Origin: Flammeovirgaceae bacterium UBA976
Lineage (GTDB): Bacteria; Bacteroidota; Bacteroidia; Cytophagales; Cyclobacteriaceae
Assembly (NCBI GenBank): GCA_002292365.1
Contig: DBBU01000068.1
Span: 1 to 5,793 of the forward strand
Length of the DNA: 5,793 nucleotides
Direction of reading: 5' to 3'
The translations under genes and the position numbers were made by a program. Below, piece after piece: positions 1-5,793 of the stretch. Each line of letters starts with the position of its first letter. The first letter of the stretch is position 1. Under the pieces are notes generated by a model. That model was not told the origin of the DNA. It did not search any database and saw nothing but the letters and a program-made list of their open reading frames with translations.

Positions 1-587
1 TGAAAATATTTAGCTATTTTATTATCATTTATTTTATTAAGTCCATTATGAATAATATGAACCTCATGTTCTATTGGTAGGCTATTTCTAACTCTTAGGT
101 CAATTGCAATGATTTTTTTTGCTAAACCTAATATCCAAGTTACTAACTTTTTTCTATAAGGACAGTCTTCATTTTGCTGCACTGATCGAACATGTATGAA
201 TATCGGGCATTTAAAAAATAATTTTACTAAGATAATAGAAGGAATATTGGTAATTTCGTTGATATGAACGATTTCAATAGTTTTCCATTTAAGTCTTGCT
301 TTAATTATGGCCAAAACCAAAAATGGAAAATAAAATATCTCTCTAAATAAAATTAACCACCTGAAGGAGCGATAGTAGCCGTAGCGTGTGTGATCAAACT
401 GAGAGAGCCCAACTGTTTCAATTACATCGATACCTCGTTCACGAAATACCGCTCCAACTCGACCAGTTTGTGTTAATAAAAAGGGTTCAATCTCTTTATC
501 AGGAATAGCTTCAATCATCTCCAATAAACTTCGAGAGGCACCACCGAAACGACCACTATGATGGATATATAACACAGAAATAGGCAT
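1..587 (-). CDS. Glycosyltransferase family 4 (GT-B), N-terminal part, runs off the window
   Basis: This is the first 195 codons of a gene whose 3' end lies beyond base 1. I translated it by hand and found no stop. The protein begins MPISVLYIHHSGRFGGASRS. The hydrophobic first strand followed by a GGAS loop (residues 15-18) is the usual N-terminal nucleotide-sugar-binding fold start of GT4 enzymes. Further GT4-like landmarks are IVHINE (106-111), HVRS (132-135) and IHNGL (179-183), the last matching the common 'YNGVD' linker between the two Rossmann domains. A hydrophobic stretch near residues 77-96 may be a membrane-associating helix. The ATG at 587-585 is chosen because an in-frame TAA lies about a dozen codons upstream with no ATG, GTG or TTG between; the ribosome site is weak. 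By family knowledge it would transfer a sugar from a nucleotide donor at the cytoplasmic face of the inner membrane. Donor and acceptor cannot be told. It is separated from the other genes by about 600 bases of decayed sequence. Confidence 0.85.
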   Translation of the reverse strand, partial: MPISVLYIHHSGRFGGASRSLLEMIEAIPDKEIEPFLLTQTGRVGAVFRERGIDVIETVGLSQFDHTRYGYYRSFRWLILFREIFYFPFLVLAIIKARLKWKTIEIVHINEITNIPSIILVKLFFKCPIFIHVRSVQQNEDCPYRKKLVTWILGLAKKIIAIDLRVRNSLPIEHEVHIIHNGLNKINDNKIAKYF

Positions 588-1204
588 CTTAATCTTCAGG
601 CTCTTGCAGAAAAAGATGTATTAAGCTAGCAAACATGTTTTGTAATTCCTATGAAATACCCTATTGCATTATTTTTATTGTTCATATCTTATGAAGCTGC
701 ATATTAAATTTAATGATCATAGCTATTTCAATAAAAAAAAGCTTGTACATCTTTAAAAAAACTCCCACATTTTTTTTCCGATGGATAGGAAGAATGGCTC
801 ACTTCAGCTCGACTAATATAATCAACTAATTGGGCTTCTGTCCAACCCATTTTTTTTATAAAATATTTTTGTCCTCTTCAAGCTCTTTCTCGGCGGCGTA
901 CGGCAATTCATCAAGACTCTCAAGTGCTTCTTCTCTAGACATCTGACCCATAATGATTAGTGTCGAAAAATGTAATTTTCTTTTATCAACCCCAAATTTT
1001 CTCTGCTCTAGTAGAAATAGAAAATTTAACTATTGAATCTTCTAACACCCATCTGCAGAGTTTTTTTAACTATTAGCTCTGCACTCATTTTAGATACCCC
1101 AACTAATGTTTCCTCAATGCATGCGATCAATTGCTCTAGCCATTCTTTTTTTGGGTTACTTGATTCCAGTTTATACTTTCTGTCTAAAATTTGATAATTG
1201 ATTT
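588..1204. other. Gene-free stretch of decayed coding sequence
   Basis: No intact gene fits in these 617 bases. The stretch from about 728 to 1029 is a frameshifted minus-strand remnant of an N-acetyl sugar amidotransferase, and 1026-1235 is a second open but start-less minus-strand fragment; both are listed separately. The remaining 588-727 is very AT-rich and contains two abutting perfect palindromes, ATTAAATTTAAT at 703-714 and ATGATCAT at 713-720. I see no convincing sigma-70 promoter for the glycosyltransferase at 587, and no tRNA, insertion sequence end or repeat array. Confidence 0.6.
728..1029 (-). pseudogene. Remnant of WbuX/PseA-type N-acetyl sugar amidotransferase (C-terminal end only, frameshifted)
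   Basis: Reading the minus strand from 1029 gives EQRKFGVDKRKLHFSTLII, then GQMSREEALESLDELPY, which strongly resembles the end of LPS N-acetyl sugar amidotransferases (typical pattern 'YG.D.RK.H.SSLI.SGQMTREEAL'). At 866-870 a run of five A on the coding strand has lost one base relative to the expected frame: the first frame stops at a TAA shortly after, while the shifted frame continues with KYFIKKMGWTEAQLVDYI and SHSSYPSEKK, another family-like tail, and ends at the TGA at 728-730. About 95 C-terminal residues remain of a family that is usually near 370-380. The catalytic PP-loop ATPase part is absent, as is any start. Intact family members work with HisH/HisF-like partners to convert an acetamido group of a surface sugar into an acetamidino group. 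This copy cannot be functional. Identification rests on recalled family motifs, not a search. Confidence 0.72.
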
Positions 1205-1235
1205 TTATTTTACGAGGTTTAATAATCCTTGTGTA
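1026..1235 (-). pseudogene. Start-less open fragment of unknown origin
   Basis: A 69-codon open stretch on the minus strand overlaps the last codons of the 445-residue gene in another frame and ends at a TAA at 1026-1028. It reads like protein, for example NYQILDRKYKLESS, then KKEWLEQLIACIEETLVG and VSKMSAELIVKKTLQMGVRR. It has no ATG or GTG near its beginning, and a TGA lies just before it at 1236-1238. The first ATG is deep inside. It ends where the amidotransferase remnant begins, so the two could come from one decayed region, but I do not recognise this sequence as part of that family. It may be the tail of a lost gene or a former C-terminal extension of the upstream gene. No function can be given. 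Confidence 0.35.
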
Positions 1236-2542
1236 TCAAACAATTTTGTTCTGTCTTCTGGGGCGTCAGGCTCCACTGAAACTTTTTTTACCCATTTTTT
1301 TATATGCTCTTCTTGAGGCTCTTTTATAGCTCTTTCAACCATTCCCATTTTCTCTTCAAATACAAAATTGTACTGCAGGGAAGATTGTATTATTTGCTTC
1401 TCACTCATTCCTTCAATACCTACTAATTTTGGATCAAAGAGGTCAACGGGGTTTAACAAATAACTTCTCACTCCAAGCATTGCTGCTTCGACTATTACCG
1501 CAGAATTCCATGTTATATGCCCAACGCATTGAGCTATAACGATTGGTAATGGTGCTTTAGTAGGCCAGGTTATTAACACATTACTATTTTCTGCAAATTG
1601 TTCAGTAATTTTAGCTTTCAAACTAGGGTCTCTAGCTTGCATGGGGTGTAATCTAATTAACCAGTTCACTTCTTTTGATTTTTTTATCACCCCCGCTAAA
1701 ATCGAATTGATAATTTCATTTTTTTTAAAAAAATTCGGGTATAGATAATCTAATTTAGGTTGCAATGTAACTAATATATTTTTTCTGTCGTTAGCAGAAA
1801 AACGGTGTGTGTGTTTATCTCGCTTAATCAACTTATCATTCTTATCATGACTAATAAAACGATTAAGCCATGGGTGTCCTAACACTATGACGCTTAAGTG
1901 ATATTGGCTATTCCAATTTCGGAGTCGACTTGCACTACCCTCATTCCAACATAAATATCCAGTCGGTAACTTTTCTCTTGTTGTTTCGTTATCAAATTTA
2001 GCAATATGCAGTGGATGCGTCCAAGCTACACCGCCATGCTGATAATCGTAAATATTAATGCCTAATTCAAAACAAGCCGCGCAAAGACTTTTGTGTGGAA
2101 GTATAGCTATGACAGTCGATGGACAGCTTCTCCTGAGAATTTTTATCCATACTTTTTTTACTCTCAAAAAACTGACGTCCCTGAATTTTTTTTTATTTTG
2201 AAAAAATGATAAAATGGCACTACATAAAATTTGCCACAAAATTTCCCTATCCAATATACTGTAGGGATAATAGTCTATAAAACTACGATTTTTTTTAAAT
2301 GGTAGAGACACTGATTCACATGAAATGTTATTACATTCCAAGTAAAACCTTAATGAATCAATTATTTGGCTATAGTATTTTCCATCGACAATATAACCTC
2401 TATCATTTTCATGGCCAAGCAATAGCACATCACACTTTCCTAAACGATCTATCCAGTTATCGCGCATCGCTAACAACCTGATAATCTTTAGATTTTTTAG
2501 AAATGACTTAAAGTTTGACGAAATACTTATTCTTGAAAGCAT
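1205..2542 (-). CDS. Surface carbohydrate biosynthesis protein, GT-B-like putative glycosyltransferase
   Basis: This 445-residue protein has no signal peptide or clear membrane helix and is probably cytoplasmic. The segment LLGHENDRGY at residues 41-50, followed by DGKYYSQIIDSL, resembles the N-terminal block of 'surface carbohydrate biosynthesis' proteins found in O-antigen and flagellin glycan loci. Other landmarks are DYQHGG (166-171), GYLCWNE (195-201), LGHPW (221-225) and WLIRLHP (294-300). The C-terminal block TWNSAVIVEAAMLGVRSYLL at 344-363 looks like the donor-binding end of GT-B glycosyltransferases or CDP-glycerol-type polymer transferases. I infer transfer or assembly of a nonulosonate-containing glycan, but the reaction is not established. 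The ATG at 2542 is preceded by GGAAGAAG about 8 bases upstream, a fair ribosome site. An internal ATG at residue 26 would also leave all recognised blocks intact. Poly-A runs of 8 and 9 in the coding strand leave the frame intact. Confidence 0.72.
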   Translation of the reverse strand: MLSRISISSNFKSFLKNLKIIRLLAMRDNWIDRLGKCDVLLLGHENDRGYIVDGKYYSQIIDSLRFYLECNNISCESVSLPFKKNRSFIDYYPYSILDREILWQILCSAILSFFQNKKKFRDVSFLRVKKVWIKILRRSCPSTVIAILPHKSLCAACFELGINIYDYQHGGVAWTHPLHIAKFDNETTREKLPTGYLCWNEGSASRLRNWNSQYHLSVIVLGHPWLNRFISHDKNDKLIKRDKHTHRFSANDRKNILVTLQPKLDYLYPNFFKKNEIINSILAGVIKKSKEVNWLIRLHPMQARDPSLKAKITEQFAENSNVLITWPTKAPLPIVIAQCVGHITWNSAVIVEAAMLGVRSYLLNPVDLFDPKLVGIEGMSEKQIIQSSLQYNFVFEEKMGMVERAIKEPQEEHIKKWVKKVSVEPDAPEDRTKLFDTQGLLNLVK

Positions 2543-2755
2543 TTAATTTCTTCTTCCATTATGTTGCCCGATATCTAATTTTGACCTTGTCATCACGTTA
2601 CGATCAAAACGAATCACTTGTTCATCACTTACTGCTTATTGAAATTTATTTTGACTCGTTACCAGCATGGACAACATGTTTGTCTCGGGGACTTCCAATG
2701 TATAACCTGATACCTCTTTGACACAAAAATAGCGGTCATACGTGGCTATAATTTT
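2543..2755 (-). pseudogene. Possible decayed coding fragment in the spacer
   Basis: The spacer between the cytidylyltransferase gene and the 445-residue gene has one minus-strand frame that stays open for about 70 codons except for a single TAA at 2636-2638. The first part reads KIIATYDRYFCVKEVSGY, then TLEVPETNMLSMLV, which looks like real protein. The second part reads SDEQVIRFDRNVMTRSKLDI and ends at the TAA just before the next gene's ATG. There is no start codon for the first part. I do not recognise a family. In sequence this AT-rich, a 70-codon frame with one stop is only mildly unusual, so this may be chance. Confidence 0.25.
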
Positions 2756-2765
2756 TTAAGTAAAC

Positions 2766-2797
2766 TAAAAATTTAAAAATTAAGCCTCTAGGCCTTA
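2766..2797 (-). terminator. Weak hairpin plus T-tracts at the end of the four-gene block
   Basis: On the minus strand the stop codon region forms TAAG(G)CC-TAGA-GGCTTA, six base pairs with one bulged G and a four-base loop, followed by ATTTTTAAATTTTT. The TAG stop of the cytidylyltransferase forms part of the loop. This resembles a weak intrinsic terminator and lies where one would be expected. The stem is short and contains only three G-C pairs, so it may give partial read-through. Confidence 0.35.
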
Positions 2798-3594
2798 TAA
2801 ATTTCTTCTTTAATCGCCAGAATTCGTTCTTTATTCATTTCAAAAAATTTCGAAATACGTATTTTTGCTTCTTTTGAAATATCGAGTTGCTCCTTATGAT
2901 TATTTAATTCTTTAAGTTCCTTATTTGCGTCTAGAAATTCATAGGCATCAAGAATATCAATAACTTCATCTTTATCAAATGCTCCAAATATTCTCTTGAA
3001 CAGCTCATAATCCTCTTGATAGTCTAGAGTTAGTCTATCAATCCCCTTGATAATATATTGTTCATTTACTGGTAATTCAGTGATGTTAAAAATCTCTGGC
3101 CTATTAATTAAGTAACCCCATATTTCAGTATCTTTTTCCTCTTTATATGCACATACAGTTTTAAGTGCTTTTGCTTTAATCACATACACATTTAGTCCGA
3201 TGGGCATACCTGAAGTGTAGGCGAAGTCTACATCTGGATTACTTAAAATTAAGTCTACCAATAGGTTTGCATGATAAGTTGAAAACAGAGGATTATCAGC
3301 AGTAATACCGATAAAATAATCTAACTTAAATAGTTCTGTAGCTTTTAGCAATCGCTGTAATACGTCTTCCTCGGAACCTGTATAATAAGAAATATCATTT
3401 TTTAGCGCTTTTTTTACGAGTGGTGAATCTTGGCTTAACTGGGATGTACATAAAACAACTTCATCACATTTTTGTATAGTTTTTGCTCGCTTAATGACAT
3501 GCTCTATGACTGTTTTGTTATTTAATGGTTTAAGTAATTTAAGCTTTAACCTGCTAGATTTTAATCTTGCTGTAATCAAAAATCCTATCTTCAT
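2788..3594 (-). CDS. SpsF-like cytidylyltransferase (CTP_transf_3 type), likely activates the acid sugar
   Basis: The 268-residue product starts MKIGFLITARLKSSRLKLKL, a variant of the nucleotide-binding loop of CMP-sugar synthetases in which the usual 'ARxGSxRLPGK' has become ARLKSSRLKLK. It continues with GSEEDVLQR at 73-81, ITADNPL at 97-103 (D100 is the likely metal ligand), PIGLNVYV at 131-138 and RLTLDYQEDYEL at 187-198. This series matches the SpsF/spore-coat branch of cytidylyltransferases better than NeuA or LegF. Residues about 205-268 are charged and probably helical, a tail beyond the core fold. The expected role is CTP-dependent activation of the keto-acid sugar made by the upstream synthase; this comes from context. 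Its ATG overlaps the synthase TGA (ATGA at 3591-3594) with only a weak ribosome site (GCGGGAAATAGG), so it is probably translated by coupling. Confidence 0.85.
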   Translation of the reverse strand: MKIGFLITARLKSSRLKLKLLKPLNNKTVIEHVIKRAKTIQKCDEVVLCTSQLSQDSPLVKKALKNDISYYTGSEEDVLQRLLKATELFKLDYFIGITADNPLFSTYHANLLVDLILSNPDVDFAYTSGMPIGLNVYVIKAKALKTVCAYKEEKDTEIWGYLINRPEIFNITELPVNEQYIIKGIDRLTLDYQEDYELFKRIFGAFDKDEVIDILDAYEFLDANKELKELNNHKEQLDISKEAKIRISKFFEMNKERILAIKEEIYKA

Positions 3595-4598
3595 CCTATT
3601 TCCCGCTGCAATAGTTTGCTTGTTAGCACAGTACCTACGGGCAAAAATTTAGTTACTTTAACTCCAAATGATTGGATTACATCTAATTGAGATAGATCTG
3701 AGAGTGATTTCGTTCGAGTAAATCTTATTTTTTCTTTTGTTAGTCTCTCGCCAGCATGGACCTCTACTTTAAGAACAGCAGCTTTTTTCATAAGACCAAA
3801 TTTTGAGTACTCAAGTTCACCTTGATTCATAGCCAAACTGGCATCGCCTTCAAGTTTCTCTAGAATTTCAACTTTTTTTGCTAAATCTCTAAACATTTTT
3901 ATTGATATAGCTGCCGACCAATCTGTGCGTTCTTCACCATACATGGTGGTAACATGCTTTTCTATATAACCCACCCCAGTTGCAGCACCCAATAATGTAA
4001 TTAACTCATTTTGCGGGCTATCCCATGCAGTATGGTCCGCATAACCGAACTCTGCACCACTGAACAACTTCATTAAGCGCCGAATTTTACCCAAATTTAT
4101 ATCGTGATATACAGTTGGATAATTTTGAAAGCCAAACATCATCAAAATGTTAGGATGCTCTAAATAATTCACTGCATACTCTATTTCCTCAATACTTGTT
4201 CCCCCTACACCCAAGACGACCTTCACATCAGTTTTTATATGCTTTTTCAGCTTATTTAGCAAAAAAATATCATTGAGGCATACCGAATGGATCTCAATAT
4301 ATTCCGGCGAAAAATTAAACGCAAAATCTATTGCTGCCAGATCATTAACCAACAACATTAGTTCTTTTTTATTTTTTCGTATGATTTTTATAAGGTGTGT
4401 CCACTGTTCTTTACTAAAAAGCCACGAATTTATGACGTTATAAGAAGGATGTTTTTTCTCCATGTATTCATCTAAATCAAGTGTAATATGAAGCTTGACA
4501 ATATCAGCCTTAGTTTTGGTGCATATTTCAATAACTAAATTTTCCATGAACTTAAAATCACCTTCATGATGCCATGCAGTCTCTGCAATAAGTTTCAT
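3591..4598 (-). CDS. Divergent NeuB-family nonulosonate synthase with SAF domain
   Basis: This 335-residue protein has the NeuB barrel (about 1-245) and a C-terminal SAF/antifreeze-like domain (about 270-335), close to normal family length. NeuB enzymes condense an N-acyl hexosamine-type sugar with phosphoenolpyruvate to make a nine-carbon keto acid. Conserved points are IAE at 4-6 (catalytic Glu6), the HHEGD loop at 10-14, Lys35, NYP at 159-161, ADHT at 187-190 and EKH at 213-215; His189 and His215 correspond to the metal ligands. Deviations are KLH for 'KFQ' at 35-37, EIHS for 'KIGS' at 102-105, GVGGTS for 'STGM' at 130-135, Gln158 for the Asn of 'NxYP', and Ala187 for the Ser of 'SDH'. These positions bind PEP in canonical NeuB. 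The acceptor sugar may be unusual. The ATG overlaps the upstream TGA, with a strong AAGGAG five to six bases before it. Confidence 0.85.
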   Translation of the reverse strand: MKLIAETAWHHEGDFKFMENLVIEICTKTKADIVKLHITLDLDEYMEKKHPSYNVINSWLFSKEQWTHLIKIIRKNKKELMLLVNDLAAIDFAFNFSPEYIEIHSVCLNDIFLLNKLKKHIKTDVKVVLGVGGTSIEEIEYAVNYLEHPNILMMFGFQNYPTVYHDINLGKIRRLMKLFSGAEFGYADHTAWDSPQNELITLLGAATGVGYIEKHVTTMYGEERTDWSAAISIKMFRDLAKKVEILEKLEGDASLAMNQGELEYSKFGLMKKAAVLKVEVHAGERLTKEKIRFTRTKSLSDLSQLDVIQSFGVKVTKFLPVGTVLTSKLLQREIG

Positions 4599-5653
4599 TC
4601 ACTCTCCTTAAAATAATTACTATATTCATCATTCGCTTGCTCATAATCACTGATTTTTCCTATATCCATCCAGTATTCACGAATTGGGAATGAGCTAACT
4701 ACTTTATTTTGAGATAACAAAGCTTCAAACAAGCTGGGCATATCATAAAAAGTGTCACAAGGAATAATTTCTAGCGCCTGACTATTAAGAATATATATAC
4801 CCGCACTAATGAAAAACTTATGCATTGGTTTTTCTACTATTTTCATCACACGTTGCTCTTGCATTTGAACGACACCGTAAGGGACTTGAAAATCGTATTC
4901 TTTGACTCCTATCGTCGCTATCGATTTATTTTCAATATGATAATTCAGCATATGTTCAAAATTGATATTTGTTAATAAATCTCCGTTCATTACAAAGAAT
5001 GGGTCATTTAACTCTTCTTTTAACAGACTCAGTCCGCCTGCAGTACCCATACGTTTAGTTTCGTGAACATATTGTATTTCAACACCAAGGTACTCACCGG
5101 TGCCAAAATAATCTTCAATCATTTTGGACTTATAATTTACACATAAAATGATTTTCTTAAAGCCACATTTAGCAAAATTGGAAATAATTATTTCTAGAAT
5201 TGGCTTGTTGCCCACTTCCAATAATGGTTTCGGTATATTATCAGTTAAGGGTCTCAGTCTTGACCCTAATCCACCCACCATAAGCACTACTTTGTTATTG
5301 TGTTCTGTAGGTGATAAGAGCTCATCGATCTCGCTTATTCCGATTAAGGCTCCATTCGAGTCTACTATTGGAATTTGATAGATCTTCTTTTCCAAAGCAA
5401 TTTTTAAAATAGTCTCTTTTGAGTCATTGTTATTACAGACAACAGGATTATTTTGAATAATTGTGCTGATAGGGTCTGTTATAGTCAATCCGTTCAATAA
5501 GGCTCTACGAATATCCCCATCACTAACTGTCCCTAAAAGCTTATTCTTTTCATCTAAAACAAGTGCAATTTTCATCGAACCGGAATCTATAATTTGTAAT
5601 GCGTCTTTAATAGTTGCATTCGGGTTCAGTTTAATCTTTTCGACAATTTTCAT
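4595..5653 (-). CDS. ptmE: CBS-domain sugar nucleotidyltransferase (PtmE type)
   Basis: The 352-residue protein joins a CBS pair (about 1-115; GTVSDGDIRR at 41-50 is the typical first CBS end) to a sugar-1-phosphate nucleotidyltransferase (about 120-345). In the second part the nucleotide loop is VGGLGSRLRPLT at 126-137, followed by PKPLLEVGNKP at 141-151, GTAGGL at 203-208, NGDLL at 223-227 (Asp225 binds metal), EKP at 274-276 and WMDIG at 328-332. This fusion is characteristic of Campylobacter PtmE, which uses GTP and glucosamine-1-phosphate to start the GDP-linked route to legionaminic acid. Whether this copy uses GTP or another NTP is not visible. The CBS pair probably senses an adenosine-type ligand or regulates activity; that is inference. 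Its ATG lies inside the stop of the upstream epimerase (ATGA at 5650-5653), with AAAAGG about 11 bases upstream. Confidence 0.88.
   Translation of the reverse strand: MKIVEKIKLNPNATIKDALQIIDSGSMKIALVLDEKNKLLGTVSDGDIRRALLNGLTITDPISTIIQNNPVVCNNNDSKETILKIALEKKIYQIPIVDSNGALIGISEIDELLSPTEHNNKVVLMVGGLGSRLRPLTDNIPKPLLEVGNKPILEIIISNFAKCGFKKIILCVNYKSKMIEDYFGTGEYLGVEIQYVHETKRMGTAGGLSLLKEELNDPFFVMNGDLLTNINFEHMLNYHIENKSIATIGVKEYDFQVPYGVVQMQEQRVMKIVEKPMHKFFISAGIYILNSQALEIIPCDTFYDMPSLFEALLSQNKVVSSFPIREYWMDIGKISDYEQANDEYSNYFKESE
4602..4607 (-). promoter_or_regulatory. Strong Shine-Dalgarno site for the NeuB-like synthase
   Basis: The coding strand reads TTAAGGAGAGTGAATG, placing an almost perfect AAGGAG a few bases before the synthase ATG, inside the last codons of the ptmE-type gene. 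It is the best ribosome site among the genes of the block and supports the overlapping start at 4598. Confidence 0.7.
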
Positions 5654-5793
5654 AGATCGTGAAACCTTTTAACGCAACTCAGGTCGTGATTCTTGATTAC
5701 TTGCACAATTTTTTGTGCCGCATCACCCACACCATAAATATTTGTTTTCTTAGAGCAAAGAGACAAGAATTCGTCTGATAACGCTTTCTTAAT
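5650..5793 (-). CDS. neuC: UDP-GlcNAc 2-epimerase family (NeuC/LegG type), C-terminal end
   Basis: Only the last 47 codons are inside the window; the gene enters from beyond base 5793. The fragment reads IKKALSDEFLSLCSKKTNIY, then GVGDAAQKIVQVIKN, and ends RFHDL before the TGA at 5650-5652. The pattern 'I.xAL...F......xYG.Gxaa.kIv' is the typical end of NDP-sugar 2-epimerases. In nonulosonate pathways these hydrolysing 2-epimerases convert an NDP-activated 2-acetamido sugar into the free C2-epimer that feeds NeuB. The presence of a PtmE-type gene next door favours the LegG role (a 2,4-diacetamido trideoxy sugar) over the sialic-acid NeuC role, but the visible fragment cannot tell them apart. 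It overlaps the next gene by four bases, so it belongs to the same operon. Confidence 0.75.
   Translation of the reverse strand: MKKALSDEFLSLCSKKTNIYGVGDAAQKIVQVIKNHDLSCVKRFHDL

Noticed and set aside
703..720. Adjacent palindromes ATTAAATTTAAT and ATGATCAT as an operator
   Set aside because: Perfect but purely A/T-rich palindromes of this size are expected by chance here, and no promoter can be placed around them.
2299..2481. Plus-strand open frame of 60 codons
   Set aside because: It lies wholly antisense inside the 445-residue gene and shows no independent evidence.
2515..2721. Plus-strand open frame of 68 codons
   Set aside because: It is antisense to the spacer and the start of the 445-residue gene, has no recognisable motif, and its composition fits chance in AT-rich DNA.
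2690..2730. Possible promoter TTGTGT, 16-base gap, TATACA before the 445-residue gene
   Set aside because: Only about half of the consensus bases match in each box, and the match falls inside a coding-like fragment.
5148..5378. Plus-strand open frames of 76 and 69 codons (also 5463-5672) opposite the ptmE-type gene
   Set aside because: They are mirror images of a clear coding sequence with intact CBS and nucleotidyltransferase motifs; no ribosome site or family signal.
1..5793. CRISPR arrays, tRNA or rRNA genes, insertion sequences
   Set aside because: No spaced repeats, cloverleaf-like segment, rRNA-like sequence, transposase motif or terminal inverted repeats were seen.

Overview
This is an AT-rich window (roughly two thirds A+T by eye, no exact count made) that looks like part of a bacterial surface-glycan or flagellin-glycosylation locus. 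Every credible gene lies on the minus strand, so the window reads biologically from its right end to its left end. The gene set (nonulosonate synthase-like and cytidylyltransferase genes, a surface carbohydrate protein, a GT4 glycosyltransferase and the decayed end of an LPS N-acetyl sugar amidotransferase) suggests a Gram-negative bacterium. A gammaproteobacterium or a similar AT-rich lineage is possible, but nothing here fixes the species.

Right half (2788-5793): four genes are packed head to tail, and each junction is a 4-base ATGA overlap. They are the C-terminal end of a NeuC/LegG-type sugar 2-epimerase, a CBS-pair plus nucleotidyltransferase protein of the PtmE type, a divergent NeuB-family synthase with a C-terminal SAF domain, and an SpsF-like cytidylyltransferase. 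In established legionaminic-acid-type pathways, such enzymes make an NDP-activated amino sugar, epimerise and release it, condense it with phosphoenolpyruvate to give a nine-carbon keto acid, and activate that with CTP. The synthase keeps the metal histidines but has changed several residues that bind PEP in canonical NeuB. The cytidylyltransferase belongs to the SpsF branch rather than the NeuA/LegF branch. The exact sugar is therefore uncertain. A weak hairpin with T-tracts sits at the end of this block.

Middle (1205-2787): a 245-base spacer, which may hold a decayed coding fragment, precedes a 445-residue surface carbohydrate biosynthesis protein with a GT-B-like C-terminal half.

Left part (1-1204): about 600 bases without an intact gene hold the frameshifted C-terminal end of a WbuX/PseA-type N-acetyl sugar amidotransferase, plus an unrecognised start-less open fragment. 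After this comes the N-terminal 195 residues of a family 4 glycosyltransferase that runs off the window edge. The locus therefore looks like an active sugar-activation operon joined to a downstream part that has been remodelled by gene loss.
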